A stretch of 64,000 nucleotides of DNA from Welwitschia mirabilis (taxonomy: Eukaryota > Gnetophyta > Gnetopsida > Welwitschiales). Numbering within the stretch: the first letter of the stretch is position 1; every line of letters begins with the position of its first letter. The stretch lies in assembly GCA_051453625.1 (NCBI GenBank), contig JBOZIK010000001.1:26442144-26506143 (forward strand). Direction: 5' to 3'. A model generated the notes under the pieces. The model was not told the DNA's origin. It was given only the letters and a program-made list of their open reading frames with translations, and ran no database searches. This document shows, piece after piece, positions 1 to 10,929 of this stretch. A program made the translations under genes and the position numbers.

Positions 1-1258
1 TTTCTTTTATTTTTAGTACTTTCAAATGATCACTCTACTTTATGGATTTTAGTGTTGTCTTGACATGATATCTTATAAGTCCTTGTATTTTAAACATCTT
101 TTTATTTTATCATTTATTATTTGATAACATTAGCATACTTGACATCAGCATAATCATTGCCCTATTGAGTGAAACTTTATGAATTTATACATTATGTCAT
201 ACATCATTAATCAAGTGATTTTATTATTGTTATTATAAGAATTTGTTAGGATGGCATTTAGGGTAATAATGCAATCTTCTTCATGTTCCTAGTTGTTTAT
301 TTTCATTTTGTTTTTCTTTAGTTGTTTTATTAGAATTTTTAAAGTCATTTTCTTATANNNNNNNNNNCATGGGCCTAAACATTTTCTAGTCTCTTATGAT
401 GTTTTCTAAAGGATGGTTGCTTATTTATGACAGGTTTTCTTGATCTGATAAGTTTCAGCTTTCCATGCATTCTGGTATATTTGAGGAATCTTTGAGTAGT
501 ATTTTCCTCTATGATCCTTTTCCATTTCTCTATCATGCATTCATCCTTCAGGCCCTTCATTCATTTTATTTCTCAAGTTTCTCTCTTCTTTACCTTACAT
601 TCCTATGTTTTCTGATTTTCTGAGTTTTTCAGATCTCATCTTCTTCTCCATATTTGCTGTCTGAAGTATGTTGTCTTCTTCTATTATCCTCGTAATAGAG
701 GAGGTCACACTTGCATTTTTTATTATAGGTATAATTTGGGATATCTTACTTCTCTTGTGGGGCGGATAGGATGCCTTTTTGGGTGTTAATCTAGTAAAAT
801 CAGCACACAACTTTTAGAAATCCTAACCTTTTATGATCAAATTTTGATGAGTTATTTTTAATGCGTCCTTCATACAAATTGAATAAAATTTTGTACACAT
901 TCATGAACTTTATCATGCATGATCAAGCAATACTTGCACATGTTTTCTATAGCCATGTCTTTCTGATTACTTAAATCATTCAATATAAAAGCTACTTCAG
1001 TGTCATTATGATCTAGATTATGCATACACAGTTTTACTTTTTGAGTTATCACATTTTACTTCATGATTTCTATATGTGTATTGCATTCATTCTATAGTGA
1101 CATGTTTAAGTAGGGGGCTTAGGAAAATTTTCAGTACTCGTATTAATTACCTACTAATGATATCATTATCTATGAACTTAGTTTATAGGCATTATTTTTA
1201 TCTTAAACAAATTGGCTCATAATCTAATTAATCACTTTCTTTGTCAAGGACTGACAAG
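1..1258 (+). mobile_element. 3' internal non-coding tail of a FamB LTR element
   Basis: No coding frame is convincing here. The stretch aligns by eye with 36370-37900: shared phrases include 'atcattaatcaagtgatttt' near 207 versus 'atcattaattaggtgatctt' near 36460, and the shared 'ttcatgtt.ctagttgttcat' phrase near 282 versus 36538. It leads directly into a polypurine tract and an LTR, so it is the 3' internal part of a plus-strand element whose 5' part lies off the window. A 10-N gap lies at 358-367. Small open frames on either strand show no family motif and I treat them as chance. Confidence 0.7.
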
Positions 1259-1274
1259 GCTAAGTAGGGGGCTA
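1259..1274 (+). other. Polypurine tract of FamB element (3' LTR side)
   Basis: The purine-rich run around 'aagtagggggc' sits immediately before the LTR start TGTTGTGATGCC. The same context, 'aaggctaagtgg.', precedes the LTRs at 17028, 31443 and 37914. This is the usual site for plus-strand DNA priming during reverse transcription. Confidence 0.75.
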
Positions 1275-2682
1275 TGTTGTGATGCCAATTTGTGGGAATT
1301 TGATGGTGTATTTGGAGTACTTTTATAGGATATTCATATAGGTTTTGTTGCAACACTGGTGATTATGAGGATTTAATATGATGATCAGTAAAACATGTGA
1401 TATTTGGCATTATTAGTAGTTTTTTGGTCTTATTCTGACACTGTAGGTTTGGAGAAAAGACTTTATAATATAAAGACTAAGAAAAAAGTAAAAGAAGTGC
1501 ATCATCCTTTCCATTGTTCCCATGATAAACAGGACAACCATACTAGTGATGTGGTTAGAACCTATGACACCGACAGTAAAACATGGGGTACATGTTAACA
1601 GGGAATCAACTGTATAGTCGTCTAGATGATAAACAGGATGACAGATTTAGAACTATACACAGACAACCCATAGGGCTAACAATAGCATATGGAACACTAT
1701 CAAAATTGTTAAGGCATCTCGTCTCCCCTATCATGTGAATGACATATGAGATGACAACTGCTTCTACTTTGCAGCAATAAATTATATTGTAAATGGGGTC
1801 AAATAACCCATGTGGGTTATTAGGGTTTCTGTTTCCCGCCTTTAGGGTTTACCTCCAAATCCCTCTTAGAAAATCTATAAATACCCTTCTCCTCCTTCAT
1901 TTCCTTTCCATCTTTTGTACCCAGTACTTGTGACAAAAGCTTAAAGGGTAAGAGATCCATCCCATCCTACAGAAAGAGGTCACCTTAGTGTTAGGCTGTG
2001 GTTCTCTCATTGAGGTGTTGTTATTCTGATGTTGTAAGTGGATGTTATTCTGATTTCATTGGATTAATACAAATTCTTCTTTCATCTCTTTATTATGCAT
2101 CTTCCTTATGATTTAAGTTGATCTTAGCTAGTGGCAAGCTTTGGTTTATTTAGATCTTAAGGGTAACCTTTATTAAGGTTGATCTTATTTAGTGGAATAG
2201 ATTTGCATTATTTATTTCTTTCTTTCCATATTATATTTAAAATCTTACTTAGGTTGATTTCATAGTTTATATTGATTAAGAACTATTGAATACTCTTATT
2301 CCTTAATATAAGTTATAAAGAAGTAGTCTTTGTGAAAGAAATATTAAGATCTAAGTAGGATCTATTTTCATTTCCATTTATATTCCATTTTCATTGCATT
2401 ACATTCCATTTCCATTTACTTGCATTTCATTTCCATTTAAACATTGCATTTACTTAAGTTATTTCCTTTCAGTTTTTCTAAGAATAAGAGAAAAAAAAAT
2501 ACATTGGTGAAATCAATTCTCTAGCCCAGCCTAGTGCCTTTGTTAGATTACAACATTCGAGTGAACTCCCATCTATACTAGCATGTGTTTTTCNNNNNNN
2601 NNNNNNNNNNNNNNNNNNNNNNNNNNNNNNNNNNNNNNNNNNNNNNNNNNATTATAGGATTTCATAAATTCACACTGCAATA
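1275..2682 (+). repeat. FamB 3' LTR
   Basis: The repeat starts TGTTGTGATGCCAATTTG and ends near 'cactgcaata' (decayed from a ..CA end). It aligns with LTRs at 31443-32697, 37914-39407 and 63049-64000. Shared landmarks are a leader-like 'ggcta..agggtttc' block, a TATA box at 1876, 'gaggtgctgc/gttg' and 'aagggtaa.ctttattaaggtt'. A 57-N gap (2594-2650) interrupts it near the 3' end. Sequence right of 2682 belongs to a different, minus-strand element, so this copy appears to be inserted there. Confidence 0.8.
1876..1883 (+). promoter_or_regulatory. TATA box of FamB LTR
   Basis: TATAAATA about 600 bp into the LTR, in the same place as in the other FamB LTRs (31955, 38653). Likely core promoter marking the U3/R boundary; activity not shown. 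Confidence 0.55.
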
Positions 2683-5349
2683 ATGAGAACCATTAAGAAA
2701 CTCCAAAATAACTAAAAATAATCAAGAAAAAAGCTCATCTAAGTAAAAAATTAACTTTTTATTAAAAACTATTGAATAAGAACAATATGATAAGAAAATA
2801 CAAAAATGACTTTAAAATAACTAACCACACAACAAAAGAAAATAAAAAGAATATACATAAGGTGATATAAATAAAAGATAGCTCACCTATCTAACATTTT
2901 AACCTAGTATATTTCTATAAAAGAAATTATAACATTACTTGATTTTAAATATGTATAACTTAATGTATGAAAAATTCCATTCAATAAGGTAGTGGTTATG
3001 ATGATGCTAAAGATAAAATTCTTTAAATAATAAATGATTAGACTAAAGAATTGCTCAAAAATAAACTTATCTATTATCATCTCCCAATAAACATCCAAAT
3101 CGCAAGAAATGAAATGATCATATGGAAAGAATAAAAGTATAAAAAATAAGCAATGTCTCTAATAACACTAATAATACCACTAATCCCATATTCTTAAAGT
3201 TTATTATAACTTTATTATCCATGATGAGGAAGTACAACCATAGTCAGAGAAGTAAGGACTTGTGAAGCATGGCTAACTAACCTCCTAGTGGAGTTTTTAT
3301 AGCTATCATATTACACTACTAAAGGCTTCTCTTAAAAATATTTACCTTAGTGTACTTCTGGTAGGACATCATGTTGACTATGTCTTTTAAATATCATAAA
3401 TAGAAAACATCATGGCCTTATTTTATTATTTTTTTAATACATAAAACAAAAAACATTTCACATGACCAAATACTCTAAAAGAGAAAGGTAAAATTCATAA
3501 GATTAGAATAGGAAAAAAACACCTTTAAATAATTGAAGATCTTTTCATCATTGATAAAAACATTGAAAATAAAGCATCTTCCTTAAAACTGAAGTTCATA
3601 AACATGTGAATTTCTTAAGATTGATTGAATTCAATCTTACCACTAATGTATCCAAGTTAAAAGAATAGTTATGGAAATAAATATATAGATCATGTTTAAA
3701 AGATAATCAAGTAATGTCATAATGATCTCTAAAGAAAAAAATAAAAGAAAATTCAGATGGTTTTACTCATGTAATTCCAAACTTTGTCCATTATTTTTTT
3801 GAAATTCTTAAGCAGTCAAGTTAGAAATCTTAATAGAGACATTAAAATGTATTCTTTTCAAAATAATGGAAAAATAAATTATGTATTAGGTAATTGTCAT
3901 CCTGCTTGTCATCCAAACAATAGAGGGAATGATAGAAAATAGAAACAAAAAGTTAAAATTTAACAAAAAAACTAAGAGTAAAAATAGAGAATAGAGAATA
4001 TAGTCTTGACTATTGTGGAGATGACATAAGATATGATACAAATAAAAAATCAAAATAGAAAGATAAAAATAAAATCAAAAGCCATAATTATAAAAACTAG
4101 AAAGTAAACATGAAAAATATTAAATTTTATTTAAATCCTAAAATCTAATTAACACTTTTATTAAAAAGAAAGAAAAAGGAAAGGATTGTTTAGAAGATGT
4201 TAAGAGAAATAAGATCCAAATCAAAAGTTCACCAATTGATAAAACATAAAAGGTTTATAACTATTTCCAAGTAAAATCAATTAGATAAAGAGAGGAGTAA
4301 TGTATAAAACTTTATAACATCATATAAAATCATAAATTTTGGAATTCAAATGGAAGAATAATGGTAACTCTGGTAAAATATTTTCATTAATCTCAAGAGT
4401 TTTATTTTGGTTATCTTAACGAAAAATATTTTTTAGTCCAATTGAAAGATTTTTCACATCCAAATTCAAATTATGATTTTTTTTCTCATATAATGGACAA
4501 TCTCCCTCAAGATGTGAATTTTAAAGTTGTACTTCCTTACAATNNNNNNNNNNNNNNNNNNNNNNNNNNNNNNNNNNNNNNNNNNNNNNNNNNNNNNNNN
4601 NNNNNNNNNNNNNNNNNNNNNNNNNNNNNNNNNNNNNNNNNNNAAATTCTAAAATCTAATCAACACTTTTACTTAAAAAAAAAAAGAAAAAAAGAAGGAT
4701 CTATCTAGATGGTCTTAAGATGCTCAGAGAAATGAGGTCAAAACTAGAAGTTCACCAATTGATTAAAAAAATCAAAGATATGCAATTATTTTCAAGTAAA
4801 CCTAATTTAGGAAAGAGAGGAATAAAAGATATGTGACCTAATAAAAGCATGAATTTTGGAAGTCAAATGGGAGAGTAATGGTGACTTTTATAAAAGATTT
4901 TCTTTAATTACAAAAGTTATATCATAAGGAAAATTATATTCAAGTCTACTAAAAAGATTTTACATATTCAAACTCAAATCATGATTTTTAATTTTTGATT
5001 CATCTAATGGACAATCTCCTCAAGGTGTGAATTTTTATCTAATAGTTGGACTTCTTTGCATTCTAAGGTTTTATTTCTTTTTCATTCTTATAGTTGGATG
5101 TATCATTAGTTTCTTTATTCTTAATTTTTGGTGGGTCATCACAAAGCATAGACTGATGTAATTTCTTCTTTCTTTCTTAAAGTGAATGATTTTATATAAA
5201 TAAAGTTGGTTTGATGTTATCTTCAATGTCCATTTTATTACTTTCTAGATCTTTTCTAGCCACATCAAAGACTCTAATTATAAATGTTCTCTTTTCAAAG
5301 TGACATTTTATTATTCCATCTCTTGTGTCAATGATGCAATGGACTATCA
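2683..5349 (-). mobile_element. 3' internal non-coding region of the minus-strand FamA element
   Basis: This stretch is the reverse complement of the 3' region seen at 14815-16400. For example, the block at 3190-3400 mirrors 15722-15905, and the Leu/Ile/Phe-rich frame at 2904-3098 mirrors the frame at 16030-16123. It lies downstream of the protease remnant of the same element, but no reverse transcriptase, RNase H or integrase can be recognised, so pol appears deleted. Two diverged copies of a ~410-bp block flank a 100-N gap (4130-4543 and 4644-5060). Hairpin motifs lie near 3893 and 4000. Confidence 0.7.
4130..5060. repeat. Diverged direct duplication across a 100-N gap
   Basis: 4130-4543 and 4644-5060 both contain, in order, 'aaatcta.aacacttttA', 'aaaagttcaccaattgat', 'aaagagaggagtaa' and 'atggacaatctcc..caag.tgtgaattt'. 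They differ by many substitutions and small indels, more than in the other gap-flanking duplicates. This could be a true old duplication or two element copies joined at the gap (4544-4643). Confidence 0.65.
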
Positions 5350-5660
5350 TACAAAAGGCTTATCTTAGAAGTAATGGGTATGCCTTGTTATGTTTCACTT
5401 CTATAATAATCACATATATTGGGTAGCAAGCCTCTTTAATTTGGATAGCCAAATCTTTAATGATGCTTAAATATTTTTTAACTAAAGCATCTGCTAATTC
5501 TAAGACAACTAGTATAGGCTCTATTCTATTCTTTAAACTAAGTCTCTTGCAAATGTATAGTAACATTATGTTAATGCTCACTCTAATATCAATCAATGCT
5601 TTCTTAATATTTTTGTTTCTGTCTAATGTAACATTCACCATTGTTTCTTTTCGATATTTA
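5350..5660 (-). pseudogene. Retropepsin (aspartic protease) remnant, Athila-type Ty3/gypsy
   Basis: A 93-codon open frame on the minus strand (5360-5641) reads as the protease domain of an Athila-type Pol protein, the enzyme that cuts the Gag-Pol polyprotein. The active-site region reads ALIDIRVSINIM where the family has a D-S/T-G-A-S-x-N core: the catalytic Asp is kept but the following Ser/Thr-Gly is replaced, so activity is not expected. The downstream flap-like stretch (LVVLELADALVKK) and the YVIIIEV strand also fit the fold. It lies 3' of the gag remnant on the same strand. No reverse transcriptase follows, so the element is pol-deficient. Confidence 0.72.
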
Positions 5661-6872
5661 ATTTTAGATGATTTTTATAATATGATTTTTTTAAGGGATT
5701 GAGATAGGAAGACTTTGCTAGGAATAATTCATTTACATTTTCTTCTTGTCATGTCTTTCCATAATTTTAACTACCCTAGATTTTGTTGCAAAAGTTTCCA
5801 AAAGGGTAACTTTATATTCATGTTTTTCATTACAGCTTTAAAATATTCATTGAAAGTTGAATTATTATTAATCCTATTAATCTACGGGATAGTTAGTTGT
5901 TGTTGAGAAGGATTTTTCTTTGTTTTTTTATCAACAGAAGAGAAGTTATAATNNNNNNNNNNNNNNNNNNNNNNNNNNNNNNNNNNNNNNNNNNNNNNNN
6001 NNNNNNNNNNNNNNNNNNNNNNNNNNNNNNNNNNNNNNNNNNNNNNNNNNNNNNNNNNNNNNNNNNNNNNNNNNNNNNNNNNNNNNNNNNNNNNNNNNNN
6101 NNNNNNNNNNNNNNNNNNNNNNNNNNNNNNNNNNNNNNNNNNNNNNNNNNNNNNNNNNNNNNNNNNNNNNNNNNNNNNNNNNNNNNNNNNNNNNNNNNNN
6201 NNNNNNNNNNNNNNNNNNNNNNNNNNNNNNNNNNNNNNNNNNNNNNNNNNNNNNNNNNNNNNNNNNNNNNNNNNNNNNNNNNNNNNNNNNNNNNNNNNNN
6301 NNNNNNNNNNNNNNNNNNNNNNNNNNNNNNNNNNNNNNNNNNNNNNNNNNNNNNNNNNNNNNNNNNNNNNNNNNNNNNNNNNNNNNNNNNNNNNNNNNNN
6401 NNNNNNNNNNNNNNNNNNNNNNNNNNNNNNNNNNNNNNNNNNNNNNNNNNNNNNNNNNNNNNNNNNNNNNNNNNNNNNNNNNNNNNNNNNNNNNNNNNNN
6501 NNNNNNNNNNNNNNNNNNNNNNNNNNNNNNNNNNNNNNNNNNNNNNNNNNNNNNNNNNNNNNNNNNNNNNNNNNNNNNNNNNNNNNNTCTAAAAGGGTAA
6601 CTTTATATTCATGTTTTTCATTACAGCTTTAAAATGTTCATTGAAAGTTGAATTATTATTAATCCTATTAATCTAAGGGATAGTTAGTTGTTGTTGAGAA
6701 GGATTTTTCTTTGTCTTTTTATTAACAGAAGAGAAGTTATAATCTTCTAATATTTTAATTTCTTCCTCTTCTTCATCATCATTTCTAAAGTTATTTTGGA
6801 AGGTGAAAGATTCATATGAAGGAGGGTCTGTTTCTTATCCATTTCTTATCACAATACTATAGTTTTTTCTTT
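5661..6872 (-). pseudogene. Acidic gag-pol linker with a gap-flanking duplication
   Basis: Between the gag zinc-knuckle region and the protease, the minus strand reads a Glu/Asp-rich tract (6730-6790, DEEEEEIKILEDY) followed by Lys-rich sequence. This is typical of the end of Athila-type Gag. A 635-N gap (5953-6587) is flanked by a near-identical direct repeat of about 155 bp (5790-5952 and 6590-6742), which suggests unmerged contig ends. The open frames that cross the gap are artefacts of the N run. Confidence 0.55.
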
Positions 6873-6884
6873 NNNNNNNNNNNN

Positions 6885-8060
6885 TTCCTTGAGGTCTTTG
6901 ATTTGATAGCATTGTTTGTTGAAGGACACTTCCCAAGTTTTCAACTTTAACATTTGTTGTTTTATGTATTTTTCTCATTTCATCCAAAAAGATTATGAGT
7001 TGGTTATTTAAGTGTTAAAATTTGGATGAACTTGGTTGGAAATTTAAGTTTTTAAATTATTTTCTAAAATGTTGGGAGTTATTTTAAAAATGAGTATTTA
7101 ATCTTTTTTATTCCTGATTTTAATCTTCGAAGTTTTAAGATGATTGGTTGAAAGAACAAACTTATTGACATATTCTCTCTTTGTAAGTTGGTAAAAGAGC
7201 ATAATTTTGATGATGTGATAACTATCCTTACATAAATCACAAGTTGGTATAATGTTTCTCTCAATTGTAGATTTTTCATCTAGAATCATTTCTACATACT
7301 TCTCCAATGTTTTTGTAAATTCTCTTATGAAATTTAAAGTGTTGTATTCTATCTCTTTTGTTTTATCTCTTTTAAATCCTAAATAATTTAGCCTATAGTG
7401 TGATTTTATTTTGATGTTGAATAAGTTTGAATTATCTCTACAAGTTCTTCTAATTTTGCCCAAGCATTTTCTAATGTGAGGTTCATAAAGTTTTCATCAT
7501 AAGAGAAATCTACAAGTTGTTTTATTTGGAGAGTTAATACACTATAAAAATAGCTCACTAGTTCTTCTCATAAAAAAGCATCTACCAAATTTGAATGGAT
7601 TGCTATAAAAAAACATTCATATGTGGAGAAATGATATTTGTTTGGTTTTTATTAAAAGTTTATTACCTCCTTTTTCCTTTTTCTCATGGTTTCTTTACTC
7701 ATAAATCTTTTAATAAAGTTTTCTTGGACTTATTCCCAAGTTTTTAAGCTTTTATAAGGGATGGTTTTTAGCTAATTTTTAGATTTATCTTTTTATATCA
7801 AGGAAAATATTATCATATATGTGCTATTACTAATTTTTTCCTTCCCATTTCCTAAGGTAAGGATTATTTGTTTAGTATCTACAATATTTTGAAGTAAATA
7901 CTCATCATTTTCTTCACTAAAAGTTGGATATTCATTTAAGTTTTTAAGCTTAATATCATCTTCTAGGGATAGACTAAAAGGAGTTTGAATCTTTTATTTC
8001 TGTTAGCTAACAATTCCCTCAGGGTAAGATTTGCATTAGTATTAGGGGTAGAAGATCCTA
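6885..8060 (-). pseudogene. Gag remnant, Athila-type Ty3/gypsy
   Basis: Read on the minus strand, this is the structural Gag protein of the FamA element. The Retrotrans_gag core lies at about 7650-7830, with recognisable pieces such as SLKTWE, FIKRFMSKETMRKRKK and a KDKSKN block; Trp and Gln positions are often stops. The C-terminal part (7098-7463, 121 open codons) carries CDLCKDSYHIIKIM, a zinc knuckle (CCHC) that keeps the first two Cys and the His but lost the last Cys. It ends with the K/R-rich run that follows the knuckle. Start region near 8060 reads NLTLRELLA. A 12-N gap (6873-6884) lies just downstream. It is the only gag found for the FamA/FamB group in the window, and it cannot make a full protein. 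Confidence 0.72.
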
Positions 8061-8607
8061 TAACTTGTTTTTACTTTCAAGTGGCATTTGACATTGTAAA
8101 CTAGTTTTCTCCTTCTTCAGGGTTTTCTTTAAGAAAATCTAATTCAAAAAAATAAATTTAGAAGGAAGATTTTATTCACCTAGATATTTATTTTTTGATT
8201 CATTCTTATTGTCTACCAGTCTTTCTTTTATGTTCTTTTCTATTAATAGCATTTGTCTCTAATATCTTTTCTTAAAATTGATCATATTATAGCATCCTGC
8301 AATAGAAAACAATAGAAAATAGATTAAAAAATAACATTGTTATCTTATCTGTCATGTGGATAATAGAGGAGATGATAAAAATAGACACTAAAATCCAAAA
8401 ATAGAGATTAGGAAAAAAAATTTGCAAAGTATTATCCTGTATGTCATGAGGACGATAGAGGGGACAACCACTAATTTAATACTAAAAACAAAAACTAGCA
8501 AACTGCAAATAGAAGAGCTATAGTTTTTAAATAAAATATAATGTCACTATAGATAAATAATCAAATAGAAATATGATATACCCATCTAAACAACAATAAT
8601 CCCTGTA
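8061..8607 (-). mobile_element. 5' leader (minus strand) of the FamA element
   Basis: Non-coding leader between primer site and gag. Its reverse complement aligns with the leaders at 18118-18338 and 10321-10900 ('ttgttgtt.agat..gtatat'). It contains two copies of the ~40-nt hairpin motif (8335-8380 and 8430-8475). The leader is cut at 8612 by the insertion of the plus-strand element and resumes at 18651. Confidence 0.7.
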
Positions 8608-8612
8608 CTTAT
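8608..8612. other. Left target-site duplication of the nested element (CTTAT)
   Basis: Five bases directly left of the LTR start. The five bases right of the element end (18651-18655) are CTCGT. They agree at three of five positions and differ only at a CG versus TA pair, as expected if the CpG decayed on both strands after duplication. Confidence 0.6.
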
Positions 8613-9377
8613 TGTTGCACTACCAATTTAAGGTTATTTGATGGGGTTGAGGAGCTGTTTTGTAGTACTTTTATACAAGTTTAGGTGTAATTTTGAGGAT
8701 TTTAAAGATATAAAAAGAAATCTTGGAAAAGTGAAATTTTTATCTGAATTTGATGCATTAAATACACTTTCCAATTCATAGAGTTTTGAAGAAATATTAT
8801 TAATAAAAATGTTGGTTTATTATCAAGAAAATAACCAAAGAAGACCGTCATCTAATTTGTCATTTCCATGATAGGCAAGATGATACTCTACCAATGTGGA
8901 CCACTAATTCAGCATTTCCAGAATATTCTATCACATACTATCATCCCCATAGTCTTTTGGATGATAGTCTAGATGATACTCTCATATATCCAACTTAGAC
9001 AAGATTCCCTTGACTATTTTATCGATTTCTGAGTCATTGTTAAGCATGTCTAACCATACCAACTGTCTGTTCTTATCTACTGTATTTCTTTATAAATAAG
9101 TTCTCCTTCAACTCTCCTTATTATCTTGGTTGCACCATCTATTCTTATAATAAGAGATCGAAGGGTGGAGATCTATCTTGAGCATTACATAAAAACATGC
9201 ACTTGATGGAGGTCTGTGTATCTTTCATTGACAATCAGCTATTTTGTAACCCAGATGAATGTTACTCTTTTAATATAAAATCTTTTTTTCTTTTCATGGT
9301 TACATTATAGATATTTTGATTATCCTTATAGTCTATGTTACCCTTAATCTTGTGATAATTTTTCGGGTGATATATAT
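8613..9377 (+). repeat. FamA 5' LTR (cut by a gap)
   Basis: Starts TGTTGCACTACCAATTTAAGG and aligns closely with the full LTR at 17028-18095. Shared parts are the 'gatactctatcaatgtgg' block, the TATA box, 'gatc.a.gggtggagatctatctt' and 'acttgatggagg'. The last ~300 bp lie in the 943-N gap at 9378-10320. Two hairpin motifs are present (about 8843-8890 and 8937-8985). Confidence 0.82.
9091..9098 (+). promoter_or_regulatory. TATA box of FamA LTR
   Basis: TATAAATA, matching position with the copy at 17504 and the minus-strand copy at 19747. Probable LTR promoter. Confidence 0.55.
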
Positions 9378-10320
9378 NNNNNNNNNNNNNNNNNNNNNNN
9401 NNNNNNNNNNNNNNNNNNNNNNNNNNNNNNNNNNNNNNNNNNNNNNNNNNNNNNNNNNNNNNNNNNNNNNNNNNNNNNNNNNNNNNNNNNNNNNNNNNNN
9501 NNNNNNNNNNNNNNNNNNNNNNNNNNNNNNNNNNNNNNNNNNNNNNNNNNNNNNNNNNNNNNNNNNNNNNNNNNNNNNNNNNNNNNNNNNNNNNNNNNNN
9601 NNNNNNNNNNNNNNNNNNNNNNNNNNNNNNNNNNNNNNNNNNNNNNNNNNNNNNNNNNNNNNNNNNNNNNNNNNNNNNNNNNNNNNNNNNNNNNNNNNNN
9701 NNNNNNNNNNNNNNNNNNNNNNNNNNNNNNNNNNNNNNNNNNNNNNNNNNNNNNNNNNNNNNNNNNNNNNNNNNNNNNNNNNNNNNNNNNNNNNNNNNNN
9801 NNNNNNNNNNNNNNNNNNNNNNNNNNNNNNNNNNNNNNNNNNNNNNNNNNNNNNNNNNNNNNNNNNNNNNNNNNNNNNNNNNNNNNNNNNNNNNNNNNNN
9901 NNNNNNNNNNNNNNNNNNNNNNNNNNNNNNNNNNNNNNNNNNNNNNNNNNNNNNNNNNNNNNNNNNNNNNNNNNNNNNNNNNNNNNNNNNNNNNNNNNNN
10001 NNNNNNNNNNNNNNNNNNNNNNNNNNNNNNNNNNNNNNNNNNNNNNNNNNNNNNNNNNNNNNNNNNNNNNNNNNNNNNNNNNNNNNNNNNNNNNNNNNNN
10101 NNNNNNNNNNNNNNNNNNNNNNNNNNNNNNNNNNNNNNNNNNNNNNNNNNNNNNNNNNNNNNNNNNNNNNNNNNNNNNNNNNNNNNNNNNNNNNNNNNNN
10201 NNNNNNNNNNNNNNNNNNNNNNNNNNNNNNNNNNNNNNNNNNNNNNNNNNNNNNNNNNNNNNNNNNNNNNNNNNNNNNNNNNNNNNNNNNNNNNNNNNNN
10301 NNNNNNNNNNNNNNNNNNNN

Positions 10321-10929
10321 TCAGTTATTTATCTATGCGGTATTGTATTTTTTTCAGAGTTATAGGTTTTTGTGTGTTGATTTTTAGTTTTAGTTTTTCA
10401 TATTCAGTTTTGTATTAAAAAATAGTGGTCATCCCCTCTGTTATCTCCATGATAGTCATGAAAATAGTGTGCCATTTTTCACTATTATTTTTATTTTTAT
10501 ATTTTAATTTTTTCAAAAATAAATCAATTTATATCATTTTCTGTGATGTTCAGATGACCAGTAGGATGATAGACCTATTTCTGTTTTTTTTTTTTACCTT
10601 CTATTTTGATTTTCTGTTTCTATTTCTATTTTATGATTTTCTGTGAGTGTTCTTTTTTCTATCATCCCCATGATAGATAGGATGACAGCGTTGTTTTTTA
10701 TTCATTTTCCATTATTTTTTGCTTATAGGAATTGTGTGTGATCGGACCAGAAAAAGGCTTATTAGAAGGAAAAAAAACCTACTGACAAAAGAAAGTATTT
10801 GAGAAGGATAAAAACATAAAACTCTAGGTGCAAATGTTATTTTTTTCTAAGCTTATTTTTTTTTTATCATCTTTAAGCACATACCTTCATCTTGATCTTA
10901 AGATTCTCTTCCTCCCATTCTTTTAGAAA
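10321..10929 (+). mobile_element. 5' leader of the nested plus-strand FamA-type element
   Basis: Resumes after the gap with 'tcagttatttatctatgcggtattgta', homologous to 18150-18190. No coding. Three hairpin motifs follow one another at about 117-bp steps: 10427-10466, 10545-10570 and 10661-10688. The third is the cleanest: ATCATCCCCATGATAGATAG then GATGACAG. Confidence 0.7.

Noticed and set aside
375-1052. Small minus-strand frames (60-71 codons)
   Set aside because: They have no family motif, lie in the non-coding 3' tail of a FamB element, and are not conserved in the homologous copy at 36370-37900.
1404-1598. 64-codon plus-strand frame
   Set aside because: It lies inside the LTR and is not open in the other FamB LTR copies.
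5897-6600. Long open frames of 226-231 codons
   Set aside because: They are made almost wholly of N and exist only because the gap has no stops. The same holds for the frames across 9316-10365, 11511-12311, 18655-19248 and 51548-52501.
8335-10688. Regularly spaced palindromic repeats reminiscent of a CRISPR array
   Set aside because: The units are imperfect, spacing is irregular (80-130 bp), intervals are homologous between elements rather than unique, and the DNA is plant retroelement sequence without cas genes.
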